Part shown: positions 1 through 6,920 of the stretch, in pieces
Layout of the letters: every line of letters starts with the position of its first letter
How positions within the stretch are numbered: the stretch's first letter is position 1
NCBI GenBank assembly: GCA_019116185.1
Contig: DXCD01000089.1
Location: 1 to 13,818, forward strand
Reading direction: 5' to 3'
DNA from: Candidatus Mediterraneibacter stercorigallinarum
GTDB lineage: Bacteria > Bacillota > Clostridia > Lachnospirales > Lachnospiraceae
Length of the DNA: 13,818 nt
Notes under the pieces: model-generated
Told to the model about the DNA's origin: nothing
Seen by the model: only the letters and a program-made list of their open reading frames with translations
Databases searched by the model: none
Program-made: the position numbers and the translations under genes

Positions 1-2804
1 TCCTGCGTCCCGTCCAGCATCTCCTGCCAGAGGCTGTCACACCTTGCAAACCATTCTTCTGTGCCATAATCCTCTGCTTCAAGAAGTTCTGTGACGCGGT
101 CTGTAAATGTACCGTTTCTCCCGCCTGTTTCCTGATTTCCCTCTGAATCCTGCTCCCCCTGTGTTTCCTGTACTGTCCATCCGGCAAATTTCTCATCCCA
201 GCTTCCCATAGTAAAGCCGGAGGATTCCGGATCTTTACAGATAATCGCGTTTCCTGCTTCCAGATCTAAACAGCACAGCTCTCTGAGGAACTGCATTGCT
301 GCTTCATCCGCCTCGGGCATCCGGATCTGCCGTGAGGTTCTCGTATCCCCGCAGCTCCACAGAAGCGCTCCGTTTTCATCAAATGACAGCGTATCAACAA
401 CGTCCTGTTCTTCAAAAGAGGCTGTCAGGATTCCGTTCCGCAGATTGTAGAGTTCAATACTTCCTCTCTCTGAAAAAGCGCCCTGTCCAGTTTCTTCCAA
501 AACCGTTGTGACAGCGACAGCGAGATAGGTCCCCTCCCCATCCGAACAGATCAGTTCTGTTTCTCCCGTATGTTCCGGAAGGATCTCCCAAACCGGAGCG
601 TCCGCTCCATCATAAACAAGCAGGCTCCCTTCCCCTGTTCCGATCACTGTAATCCCCGGCTCAAACCAGAAGGATGCCGCCGGGATCCCGCGGATATCAA
701 ACTCCTCCGGCACTCCAAGCGTCCCTTCACTCGTATCTACATCCACGCAGATAAGGAAAGGTTGGTAACGGTTATATACATATACCCGGTTTTGCTGAGG
801 AGACCATACCATCTCTCCTGCCAGCGGATCAGTGATCTCAGCGGTATCTGCGGTCTCTCCGTCCCCGTCCATAAGACAGAGGCTGCCGTACTCAAGCACA
901 AAAGACATACCATTTTCCAAAACGACAGGGCTGGTCACATCTCCTTCTGTCCCCGTATTATCCTGACCGGAAGATCCGTCCCCCGTGTACGCAGAGTTCA
1001 GAGACGCATACTTATATTCCGACACAGTTCCTGCTCCGTTATCTACTAGAATACTGCCCTCTTCGCCAAACGCCGCAGACACGACAGAGGGGACACATAC
1101 CGGAGCAGCCTCCTGCTTCCCGGTCTCCCAGTTCCAGTACCGGACGTTCTCGCGGTCCCACACGATGACCCGAGAGCTGTCCTCCGGATGGAACACGGCT
1201 CCTCGTATCGCTTCTCCGGAACGTTCCTGAGAAGTAAACGCACAGTTCCCTTCCATATCGTAAACCTGAAAATAGCTCCCCGGATTCCGGTAATCCAGAG
1301 CATACATATTGCTGTAAGCCAGCAGAAAATACTGGTTATCCCGGCTTACCGCAACATCAGACAGTCCATAAAAATTCTGTTGAACAGAGGCACGCAAAGT
1401 AAGATCTTCTGTTTCATATACTGCCGCGTGTGCACCTGTACTCGCTATAAGTACAGAGCTGTCTTCAGAGAGCCACATCCTGGTTGAAAGAGTAATATAG
1501 CCTTCCTCCGCATCTTCCGGAAAGGCATCCGCCAGATCCGCCCTGACTGTCTCCAGGACTTCGCCCTCCTCCGTGAGTTCATAGATATGTATTAAACCTC
1601 CATATGCCACAGCGGCTCGATCTCCTGCTAACATGACTGCTGATACGTCATAAATCTCAAGATCGTATTCATCCGGTTCACATCCGCGGCTGTACTCCGA
1701 AGGCTTTTCCATCTGATAAGATTTTCCGGAAGCAGAATCATAAAAGGTGAGAGTATCATCTGACAAAAATGTTTGGAAAACACCACCATGTTCAGACAGT
1801 AATGTTCCCCAGCCGGGATCAGGATCTTCCTGGGAAAGTATCCGGTCTTCCCGGAGCGTCCCGGCTTCTTCTCCTGTCTTTACCGGCCACAGATAATCCT
1901 GCAGAAGGAGCGCCGCCCCAGCGGATGCGGAATCTGCTCCCTGGTCTGCCGACAGCGCTTCCGTGTAGTAGAGCAGCGCATGCTGGATATCTCCGTCCAA
2001 TGCATATTCACTGGCCTCACGGATATATTCCCCTGCGAGCATCTCCCGGTAATTTTCCTCTGATACCCATGTCCGATATGCAAAGACAGACACGATCAGA
2101 AGAACCGATAAGAGAACCGCCGCGCTTCCGCCCGATACCGCCATTATTCTGCGCCGCCGCCTTTTCTGATGCCGCTGATAGAGCCCGTCAAAGCTGCAGC
2201 CGAGAAGAGGCGCGGCGATCCTTAAGAACTCTACCTTGAGCTTCTTCAGGCTCTCCTTCCTGCTTTTTGCCCGCACATCTGCGCTCAGAGGCTCGATCCT
2301 CACCCACTCTTCCTGCTGTGTCACGCCAGATCCGCTCTCTCTTTCCCCTCGTACGTCATCTTCTTTCTTCGTAAGAACATCTGGGGACACTTCTGTCCGC
2401 TTCGGCTCCCAGAGCAGTTCCACAGGAAATACTTCCGAGGGTTCTCCTGAGACAAGCAGCGGCAGAATGTGATCCGTATGCCCCCTGTGCGCCTCTTTGA
2501 ACATACGGATCTCTTCCATACACCACAGGGAATTTTTCGTTTCTTCCGAGCAGACTACAATCAGGTATCTGGAATCCAGAAGTGCCTGTCGGATGTCACT
2601 TCCCAGATCGCCGCTTGTCGGCAGCTCACTCTGATCCCGGAACACTCTTTTTATCCTGTTTCTCTTCAGACCGGTCAGATTCTTCGGAGGACGGTACGTC
2701 TCCAGAAGTGTCTGCAGTTTTTGTGCCACTGCCATATCAAGGGGCAGATGGCGGTAAGAGATAAATGCATCATATCTATATTCCTTCTCTTTCCTGTCAT
2801 CCAT
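1..2804 (-). CDS. TIR domain - transmembrane - beta-propeller receptor-like protein (3' end cut by window)
   Basis: I translated this frame by hand because it runs off the left edge: 934 residues are visible with no stop. Residues 9-130 form a TIR domain. It opens with YDAFISYR, continues with FRDQSELP (about 55-62) and LIVVCS (81-86), and carries the SLWCMEEI motif (92-99), in which Glu98 sits where NAD-cleaving TIR domains have their catalytic glutamate. A variable linker and five arginines (216-219 region) precede a membrane span at about 221-244. By the positive-inside rule this puts TIR in the cytoplasm and the rest outside. Residues 250-305 look like a short TPR-type helical hairpin. 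About 340-830 is a repetitive beta-strand region of WD40/YVTN propeller type (FHPEDSSRVIVWD, WSPQQNRVYVY). A low-complexity Glu/Gln/Gly stretch lies at 879-896. The start ATG is 16 bases after the RyR gene stop, with a GAGGTGG-type site. NADase activity and topology are inferred, not shown. Confidence 0.88.
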   Translation of the reverse strand, partial: MDDRKEKEYRYDAFISYRHLPLDMAVAQKLQTLLETYRPPKNLTGLKRNRIKRVFRDQSELPTSGDLGSDIRQALLDSRYLIVVCSEETKNSLWCMEEIRMFKEAHRGHTDHILPLLVSGEPSEVFPVELLWEPKRTEVSPDVLTKKEDDVRGERESGSGVTQQEEWVRIEPLSADVRAKSRKESLKKLKVEFLRIAAPLLGCSFDGLYQRHQKRRRRRIMAVSGGSAAVLLSVLLIVSVFAYRTWVSEENYREMLAGEYIREASEYALDGDIQHALLYYTEALSADQGADSASAGAALLLQDYLWPVKTGEEAGTLREDRILSQEDPDPGWGTLLSEHGGVFQTFLSDDTLTFYDSASGKSYQMEKPSEYSRGCEPDEYDLEIYDVSAVMLAGDRAAVAYGGLIHIYELTEEGEVLETVRADLADAFPEDAEEGYITLSTRMWLSEDSSVLIASTGAHAAVYETEDLTLRASVQQNFYGLSDVAVSRDNQYFLLAYSNMYALDYRNPGSYFQVYDMEGNCAFTSQERSGEAIRGAVFHPEDSSRVIVWDRENVRYWNWETGKQEAAPVCVPSVVSAAFGEEGSILVDNGAGTVSEYKYASLNSAYTGDGSSGQDNTGTEGDVTSPVVLENGMSFVLEYGSLCLMDGDGETADTAEITDPLAGEMVWSPQQNRVYVYNRYQPFLICVDVDTSEGTLGVPEEFDIRGIPAASFWFEPGITVIGTGEGSLLVYDGADAPVWEILPEHTGETELICSDGEGTYLAVAVTTVLEETGQGAFSERGSIELYNLRNGILTASFEEQDVVDTLSFDENGALLWSCGDTRTSRQIRMPEADEAAMQFLRELCCLDLEAGNAIICKDPESSGFTMGSWDEKFAGWTVQETQGEQDSEGNQETGGRNGTFTDRVTELLEAEDYGTEEWFARCDSLWQEMLDGTQ

Positions 2805-2820
2805 ATCGCCCACCTCTTTT

Positions 2821-3084
2821 TCATCCTTTCTCGATCCGATATCCCAGACGGAGCAGGCTGCGGATCACCTGCAGGGCTGTTTCCCTGTCCACCTGTTTTT
2901 CCTGTTCTGTCAGTTCCCCGTAGGAAATCAGTGACGGATGAGTCTTATTCTCCCTGTCATATATGCTGCCGTACCTCCACCCCTGCCGGAGACGCTCCTG
3001 TGCCCAAGCATCATGGACGTTCTCTGCGATCAGTTCCAGATCATTCTGTATATTATTACTAAGCTTATCTGTCTCTCTTTCCAT
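2821..3084 (-). CDS. Free-standing RyR-domain protein
   Basis: An 87-residue protein that is essentially one RyR domain (the ryanodine receptor repeat family, Pfam PF02026), with no membrane segment or signal peptide. The family pattern is clear: IAENVHDAWAQERLRQGW (19-36), then YG, KTHPSLISYGEL (47-58), then DRETALQVIRSLLRLGY (66-82). In bacteria RyR domains occur with TIR, SLOG-type and TrkA-N proteins and have been proposed to bind nucleotide ligands; that role is an inference here. The ATG at 3084 has AGGAG eight bases upstream. The gene lies 48 bases after the zinc-ribbon membrane gene and 16 bases before the TIR gene, so the three are almost certainly co-transcribed. It is the second RyR-like domain in the operon, the other being the C-terminus of the channel-like protein. 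Family assignment is confident; ligand and partner are unknown. Confidence 0.9.
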   Translation of the reverse strand: MERETDKLSNNIQNDLELIAENVHDAWAQERLRQGWRYGSIYDRENKTHPSLISYGELTEQEKQVDRETALQVIRSLLRLGYRIEKG

Positions 3085-3132
3085 CGTACATCTCCTGTCA
3101 TATCAGAGGTATTGCTTTTGAACAATCTCACC

Positions 3133-3675
3133 TCACTGTACCGGACTGCCGCATGAGCTGCAGAATCGTGCTTCAGCGGAAAGCTTTGCTCCGCACGAAG
3201 TACAGAAAGTTCCATGTACTGCTCCTTCTTCCGGATTCTGCGAAATATCTTCAGTATTCTCTGCCGAGAACACATTCTCCCGTTCCGCTCTGCGAATCTC
3301 CTCCTCCAGTATCCCGATCACTTTTTCATCAAGCTTTGACTGTTCTACCATTCCGCCAATCTGCGTCAGGATCACCGGCCACGCCACAAAGAGCGTGATC
3401 ATAGTAGGTATCACCTGCTGTCCGAACATTCCGACCTTTGCTGACACGCTGATCCCTCCGTGCATCTGTGTCAGCTCTACATTCAGAGCAGTCTTCATTC
3501 CAAGTACCGATTTAAATATCCCGCCTTTTGTAATACTGAAATAGTCCCCGATAGCGCCGCTCTCTTTAGTAAACGTATATCCTTCTCCGGCAAGCCTGGT
3601 TCCCACATTCTCTATAATTTCGGAAAAATCCGTAAGCTCCGTGGATATAAATTTTGTTGTATTAAAAGTTCCCAT
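3133..3675 (-). CDS. Small membrane protein with C-terminal zinc ribbon
   Basis: 180 residues, function not recognised. Residues 1-85 form a mixed alpha/beta region (GTFNTTKFISTELTDFSEI and onward) with no family I can name. About 86-110 is a hydrophobic segment (IPTMITLFVAWPVILTQIGG), probably one membrane span. An acidic, coiled-coil-like helix (111-135) and a flexible acidic linker follow. The C-terminus is a zinc ribbon with CTSC at 158-161 and CSSC at 172-175, likely binding one zinc ion. The same type of ribbon ends the metallopeptidase encoded two genes upstream, so the pair may interact or share a partner. The ATG at 3675 has AGGAGGG seven bases upstream and starts 3 bases after the stop of the preceding small gene, showing translational coupling. 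It could be an adaptor or scaffold at the membrane; that is a guess. Confidence 0.8.
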   Translation of the reverse strand: MGTFNTTKFISTELTDFSEIIENVGTRLAGEGYTFTKESGAIGDYFSITKGGIFKSVLGMKTALNVELTQMHGGISVSAKVGMFGQQVIPTMITLFVAWPVILTQIGGMVEQSKLDEKVIGILEEEIRRAERENVFSAENTEDISQNPEEGAVHGTFCTSCGAKLSAEARFCSSCGSPVQ

Positions 3676-3678
3676 CCG

Positions 3679-3936
3679 TCATCCCTCCTGTTCTTCTCTG
3701 AATGCGTTCATCTCATACAGTACTGCCAGTTCACACAGTGCATCGGCCACCAGTTTCTCATCCTCATCGGACAGACGGTCCTCAAGTTCCTGCAAAAGTG
3801 TGAGTACCAGTTCCGCCTGTTCCTTCATCTCCGTATCTGTCACTTTCCCGTCTTCCATGGCTTTTTGGAAAGTCTGTCTCTCCTGCACTATCTCGTCAAG
3901 TCTCAGATATCCCGTCTGCTCATCAAATAATCTCAT
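3679..3936 (-). CDS. Small acidic helical protein, unknown function
   Basis: 85 residues, very rich in Glu, Asp, Gln and Leu, with no Trp, no predicted membrane span and only one Cys. It reads as two or three amphipathic helices. FQKAMEDGKVTDTEMKEQ (23-40) has the shape of the helix-turn-helix seen in TerB-like or EF-hand-like helical domains, but the match is too weak to name a family. The reading frame is open further upstream, but the ATG at 3936 is preferred: it has AAAGGAG six bases ahead and overlaps the metallopeptidase stop as ATGA (3933-3936), a typical coupled start. The next gene begins 3 bases after its stop. It sits between two zinc-ribbon proteins and may be a cytosolic adaptor for one of them; this is inferred from position only. 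Confidence 0.75.
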   Translation of the reverse strand: MRLFDEQTGYLRLDEIVQERQTFQKAMEDGKVTDTEMKEQAELVLTLLQELEDRLSDEDEKLVADALCELAVLYEMNAFREEQEG

Positions 3937-4853
3937 GATTGCTCCTTTCCCTGCAGTCTGCGTCCGCAGAACCTGCAGAATTCCCATTCTTCCTTTGTTT
4001 CCCGCCCGCATCCGGGGCAAATTCCTTTTCGGATAACCAGCCTGGGCTTCTGCTCATACTTGTAATCCATGATGTTTTTAAATGAGTCCGATCCGCACCA
4101 TTCTCTGACTTCCAGGGCACGGACGGACAGAAACGGATGACTCTGGTTCATCAGCGCATAATACTGGAGCATCTTGTTCCACCCGGAATCATTCATAAAA
4201 TTCCGATAGTCCTCTGCCTGCTCCATATATAGCTCCATATCTATCCTTTTAGCCAGCTCCGCGCTTCCCGATGCCAGAAGTGCCATCACTTCAGCGACTG
4301 TCTCATAACCGTCCATACAGACAGCGGCAGCCCGGTCACAGCTCAGCTCACTGCACCTCTGCCAGTGAAAAAAGGCAAGCTGAAGACCTGCTGTAATCAG
4401 ATTCCCTCCCAGGATCGCGCTTCCTGCTCCAAGCACCATATTTGCCATCGTATGATAGAGGACGTGTCTGCATGCAATATGCCCGCACTCATGGGCGATC
4501 ACCGCTGTCAACTGTTTTTCATCCATCAGTTCGATCAGCCCTGATGTAACCGTGATGGAAATGATGCTGTCCCCCATCGTATAGGCATTTGCTACCGGAT
4601 TGAGTTCCAGATAGAACTCCGGTTCATCAATCCCCAGCGTCTCACACAGTGGCGGCAGCAACCGGTATAGTTCCGGAAGCTGCTTGTCCGTGATCCGGAC
4701 CTTGTTTGACATATTCATGCCCTGGATCATATTCTCGCTGAACACCTTCATAAACGCCTTCAGCGCTGCAGAAAATCCCGGGATCTGCTGCAGTTCCTGC
4801 AAAGCCTTGCGGTCCTGCGGATGATAATAGTCTTTTGGATTAACCACTCTCAT
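3933..4853 (-). CDS. M48-family zinc metallopeptidase with C-terminal zinc ribbon
   Basis: 306 residues. The peptidase core resembles the M48 (HtpX/Ste24-like) family: VIAHECGHIACRH holds the HExxH zinc site (His121, Glu122, His125), and ELSCDRAA (169-176) supplies the expected downstream glutamate ligand Glu169. The SHPFLSVRALEV segment (238-249) matches the conserved HP..xxRi motif after the catalytic core. Unlike HtpX there is no strong N-terminal membrane hairpin; only 136-162 is moderately hydrophobic, so it may be peripheral or embedded by that stretch. The C-terminus is a zinc ribbon (CPGC 279-282, CRFC 293-296) that could recruit a partner. The ATG at 4853 has AGGAGG seven bases upstream and is preferred to the GTG at 4859, which would fall inside the spacing. 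The start overlaps the upstream gene by 14 bases. The substrate is unknown; cleavage or quality control of an operon membrane protein is an inference. Confidence 0.88.
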   Translation of the reverse strand: MRVVNPKDYYHPQDRKALQELQQIPGFSAALKAFMKVFSENMIQGMNMSNKVRITDKQLPELYRLLPPLCETLGIDEPEFYLELNPVANAYTMGDSIISITVTSGLIELMDEKQLTAVIAHECGHIACRHVLYHTMANMVLGAGSAILGGNLITAGLQLAFFHWQRCSELSCDRAAAVCMDGYETVAEVMALLASGSAELAKRIDMELYMEQAEDYRNFMNDSGWNKMLQYYALMNQSHPFLSVRALEVREWCGSDSFKNIMDYKYEQKPRLVIRKGICPGCGRETKEEWEFCRFCGRRLQGKEQS

Positions 4854-6762
4854 TCTCACTCCTCCTTCTTTTTAACGCATATCCTGCTTCCCCTGTGATC
4901 TTCTCCAGCGAGCAGACAAGAATCCGGTCCAGATACTGGTAATCAATTCCGTAAAATCCGCTTACTTCCGGCAGTTTCTCCCAAGGGACAAGACATGCGT
5001 GCTGTCTTGTTAACGCATCTTTATTCTTTCCTGCCGGCAGTTCCTCCGGTTTTGCGTTCTTCCATCCTTCAGTGACCAGATATGCCTGCCATCTTCTATG
5101 CTCGCCGATAGAAAGATTCTCCGTCAGCTTGCCATCAGACGCCGTCATTCTCTCATAACTTCCATCCGGTGTTCCCGGTGTCAGATCGAATCCTGCACAT
5201 CTCGCCTTCCACTGGATATGTAATGCCAGCGCCCTGCTTGACATTTTTTCATAAACTCCCGCCTTGCGCCACAGGGTATGCACATCTCCGTCCACGCCGT
5301 AAAATCTCTGATAATACATATGAACTGATTTGGCGATTGCATCCAGCTTTTCCCCGATCAGGACATCATAACTGCAAACCTGCTCACGGCAGCCAAACGC
5401 CACCGCTCCGGCCCGCTCCAATACACACCGTTCCATGCCCGTACTCTCTGCTTTTACAAACAATGTACGATTTTTCCCGTTTCGTTGAAGAAATTCTGCA
5501 GTCCTAAGCACAAATTGCACATTTTCATCCATATCTTTTCCAATAAAAAAGACGGCGTGAGGGCACTCTTTTTCATCCAGAAGATAACGGTAATAATCCA
5601 CTGTCCCCGGCTCTATGCCGGTTAATTCCATCTCCGCGGCAAGGGAAAGCATAGGATTCGCCTGGAAGAAGAAGGCTGTCTCTTTCTGCATTTCTTCTGC
5701 TGTTCCCAAAAACTGAATCCGCAGGCGAAGGCCGGCAGCCTGAACTCCGCAGATCAAATATCTGCACAGCACCTCGTTCGCTGCGGTATATCCCGCGAGA
5801 GCAAGGCGAAGTTCGCCGTCGATCCTGCCTTCTACGCATCTATCATCAGGAAAAATCTTCAGGAAATCCGATGACAGCAAAAGCCCTCTCGCCGAAAGTT
5901 CCTCTGGCTGAGTCCAGTGTACGTCCAGTTTTCGGAACACTTCGTCCTCTGATATCTTTCTGCTTTTTTCGGTTTCGTAAAAAGCATAAAGATGAAGCCG
6001 ATCCGTTATCTCAGCTTCTCCGCAGAGAGCGCGGATCAGCGACTCATTTTTCCATCGTTCCTGCTTCATGCAGAGTACATGCGTCTCTCCTTTGCATTTT
6101 TCTGCCGCCCGTACAATGAAATGCAGGCTTTTCCCCGGATTAAATACAACTTTGAACGCTCCCGACTGGAAGGCATCATTCTCCAGATCCCGGCGGTCCT
6201 TTTCTTCCCGGTATTCTTCATCCCTTATACTCAAAAGGAAAAGTATGCCGCAGGGATCTTTTCTATGGATATCCGCCACCAGCTCCACGGTATCACGGTT
6301 GAGCCCATAGAAAAAATAGAGATTTTTCCCCGTTCCGACTGTCTTCACAAATATCAGCCGGATTCTGCCGATTATACCCCCGCCAACGTTTGCCAGTACC
6401 ATAGCCGCCAGCATAACCATAGCTGCAAACATTACAATACCATAGATCATACGATACAATTCATTCATGTAAAGAGAGCCTGTCTCGCCGATATCCAGCT
6501 CCATCACCATGATCCTTCCCGAACTGAAAAGCGCCAGAAAAGCACTTCCAATGGCATGGATCAGACTGCTCCCGCCGGATATATTTCCAAAGAAATATCC
6601 TGTGAAGTAAACTGTAAATCCCATTACAAGGAGCCCCAGGAACAAGGTAAGCCCATATTTACGGAACCATAGATTATGTCTGGAAATAAAATAGAGCACC
6701 CCTGCCAGGATGAAAAAACCCATGATCCAGATGAGCAGAAAGATCAGGATATTATTCAACAT
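4840..6762 (-). CDS. Channel-like membrane protein with TrkA-N/Rossmann domains and divergent RyR-like C-terminus
   Basis: 640 residues from the ATG at 6762, which has AAGGAGG eight bases upstream; the frame is open to 6801 but that start lacks a good site. The N-terminus has membrane spans at about 4-26, 37-58 and 104-126. Between the last two lies a re-entrant-looking segment (HAIGSAFLALFSSGR, 69-83) arranged like a pore loop, though without the TVGYG potassium filter. Residues 147-300 (NLYFFYGLNRDTVELVADI onward) resemble a TrkA-N Rossmann fold in which the usual GxGxxG is degenerate. About 330-480 looks like a second Rossmann-type unit. Residues 550-630 (GEHRRWQAYLVTEGW, then QHACLVPWEKLPE) follow the H-x2-W, GW, H-x-x-L, L-x-E spacing of RyR domains, with divergence and an insertion. 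It is first in the operon and overlaps the peptidase gene by 14 bases. A nucleotide-gated channel is plausible but ion transport is not shown. Confidence 0.82.
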   Translation of the reverse strand: MLNNILIFLLIWIMGFFILAGVLYFISRHNLWFRKYGLTLFLGLLVMGFTVYFTGYFFGNISGGSSLIHAIGSAFLALFSSGRIMVMELDIGETGSLYMNELYRMIYGIVMFAAMVMLAAMVLANVGGGIIGRIRLIFVKTVGTGKNLYFFYGLNRDTVELVADIHRKDPCGILFLLSIRDEEYREEKDRRDLENDAFQSGAFKVVFNPGKSLHFIVRAAEKCKGETHVLCMKQERWKNESLIRALCGEAEITDRLHLYAFYETEKSRKISEDEVFRKLDVHWTQPEELSARGLLLSSDFLKIFPDDRCVEGRIDGELRLALAGYTAANEVLCRYLICGVQAAGLRLRIQFLGTAEEMQKETAFFFQANPMLSLAAEMELTGIEPGTVDYYRYLLDEKECPHAVFFIGKDMDENVQFVLRTAEFLQRNGKNRTLFVKAESTGMERCVLERAGAVAFGCREQVCSYDVLIGEKLDAIAKSVHMYYQRFYGVDGDVHTLWRKAGVYEKMSSRALALHIQWKARCAGFDLTPGTPDGSYERMTASDGKLTENLSIGEHRRWQAYLVTEGWKNAKPEELPAGKNKDALTRQHACLVPWEKLPEVSGFYGIDYQYLDRILVCSLEKITGEAGYALKRRRSENESG

Positions 6763-6893
6763 GCCCTTTCCCTCCTTCTGTTGCTCTCCTGATTTGTGCA
6801 TTTTTCACATATTTCCTTCTTAGTTTATCTTAATTGTGCGCCTTTGTACACAGCACATCCACAGTTCCCATAAAATTTGGGAATCTGCCGGGC
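6763..6893 (-). promoter_or_regulatory. Leader and likely promoter region of the TIR/RyR operon
   Basis: This is the only long spacer upstream of the six-gene operon, bounded by the terminator of the preceding operon. The best promoter I can find on the minus strand is TGTACA (6845-6850), a 17-base spacer, and TAAACT (6822-6827); each box matches the sigma-A consensus at four of six positions, so it is weak. It would give a leader of roughly 55 bases before the ATG at 6762. A palindrome lies just upstream (6865-6883). A weak core promoter next to a palindrome would suit an inducible operon, but that is inference. Confidence 0.4.
6865..6883. repeat. Perfect inverted repeat upstream of the TIR/RyR operon, possible operator
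   Basis: TTCCCA and TGGGAA form perfect 6-base arms around the A/T-rich heptamer TAAAATT. It lies between the terminator of the upstream regulator gene and the candidate promoter of the operon, about 15 bases upstream of the proposed -35 box. There is no T-run after it on either strand, so it does not look like a terminator. The position fits an activator or repressor site, for example for the adjacent LuxR-type regulator; the binding protein is unknown. Confidence 0.4.
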
Positions 6894-6920
6894 AAAAAAA
6901 TACCGGGGATCTACTCCCCG
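6894..6920 (-). terminator. Rho-independent terminator ending the second two-component operon
   Basis: On the minus strand CGGGGA (6915-6920) pairs with TCCCCG (6904-6909) around a 5-base loop, followed by GTA and seven T residues (6894-6900). The loop and stem contain the TAG stop of the response regulator gene (6911-6913), so the hairpin starts inside the coding sequence. It separates the regulator operon from the TIR/RyR operon that follows on the same strand. Confidence 0.8.

Noticed and set aside
296..1487. Overlapping plus-strand ORFs of 71-159 residues
   Set aside because: They are antisense to the TIR/propeller gene, which is open without interruption on the minus strand. Their translations are rich in Ser, Pro, Arg and Cys and show no domain or ribosome site.
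5992..6672. Plus-strand ORF of 226 residues
   Set aside because: It is the shadow of the channel-like gene, whose minus-strand translation has clear membrane spans and a strong ribosome site; the plus product looks like no protein family.
6865..6883. TTCCCA/TGGGAA dyad as a second terminator
   Set aside because: No T-run follows on either strand and a good terminator already lies next to it.
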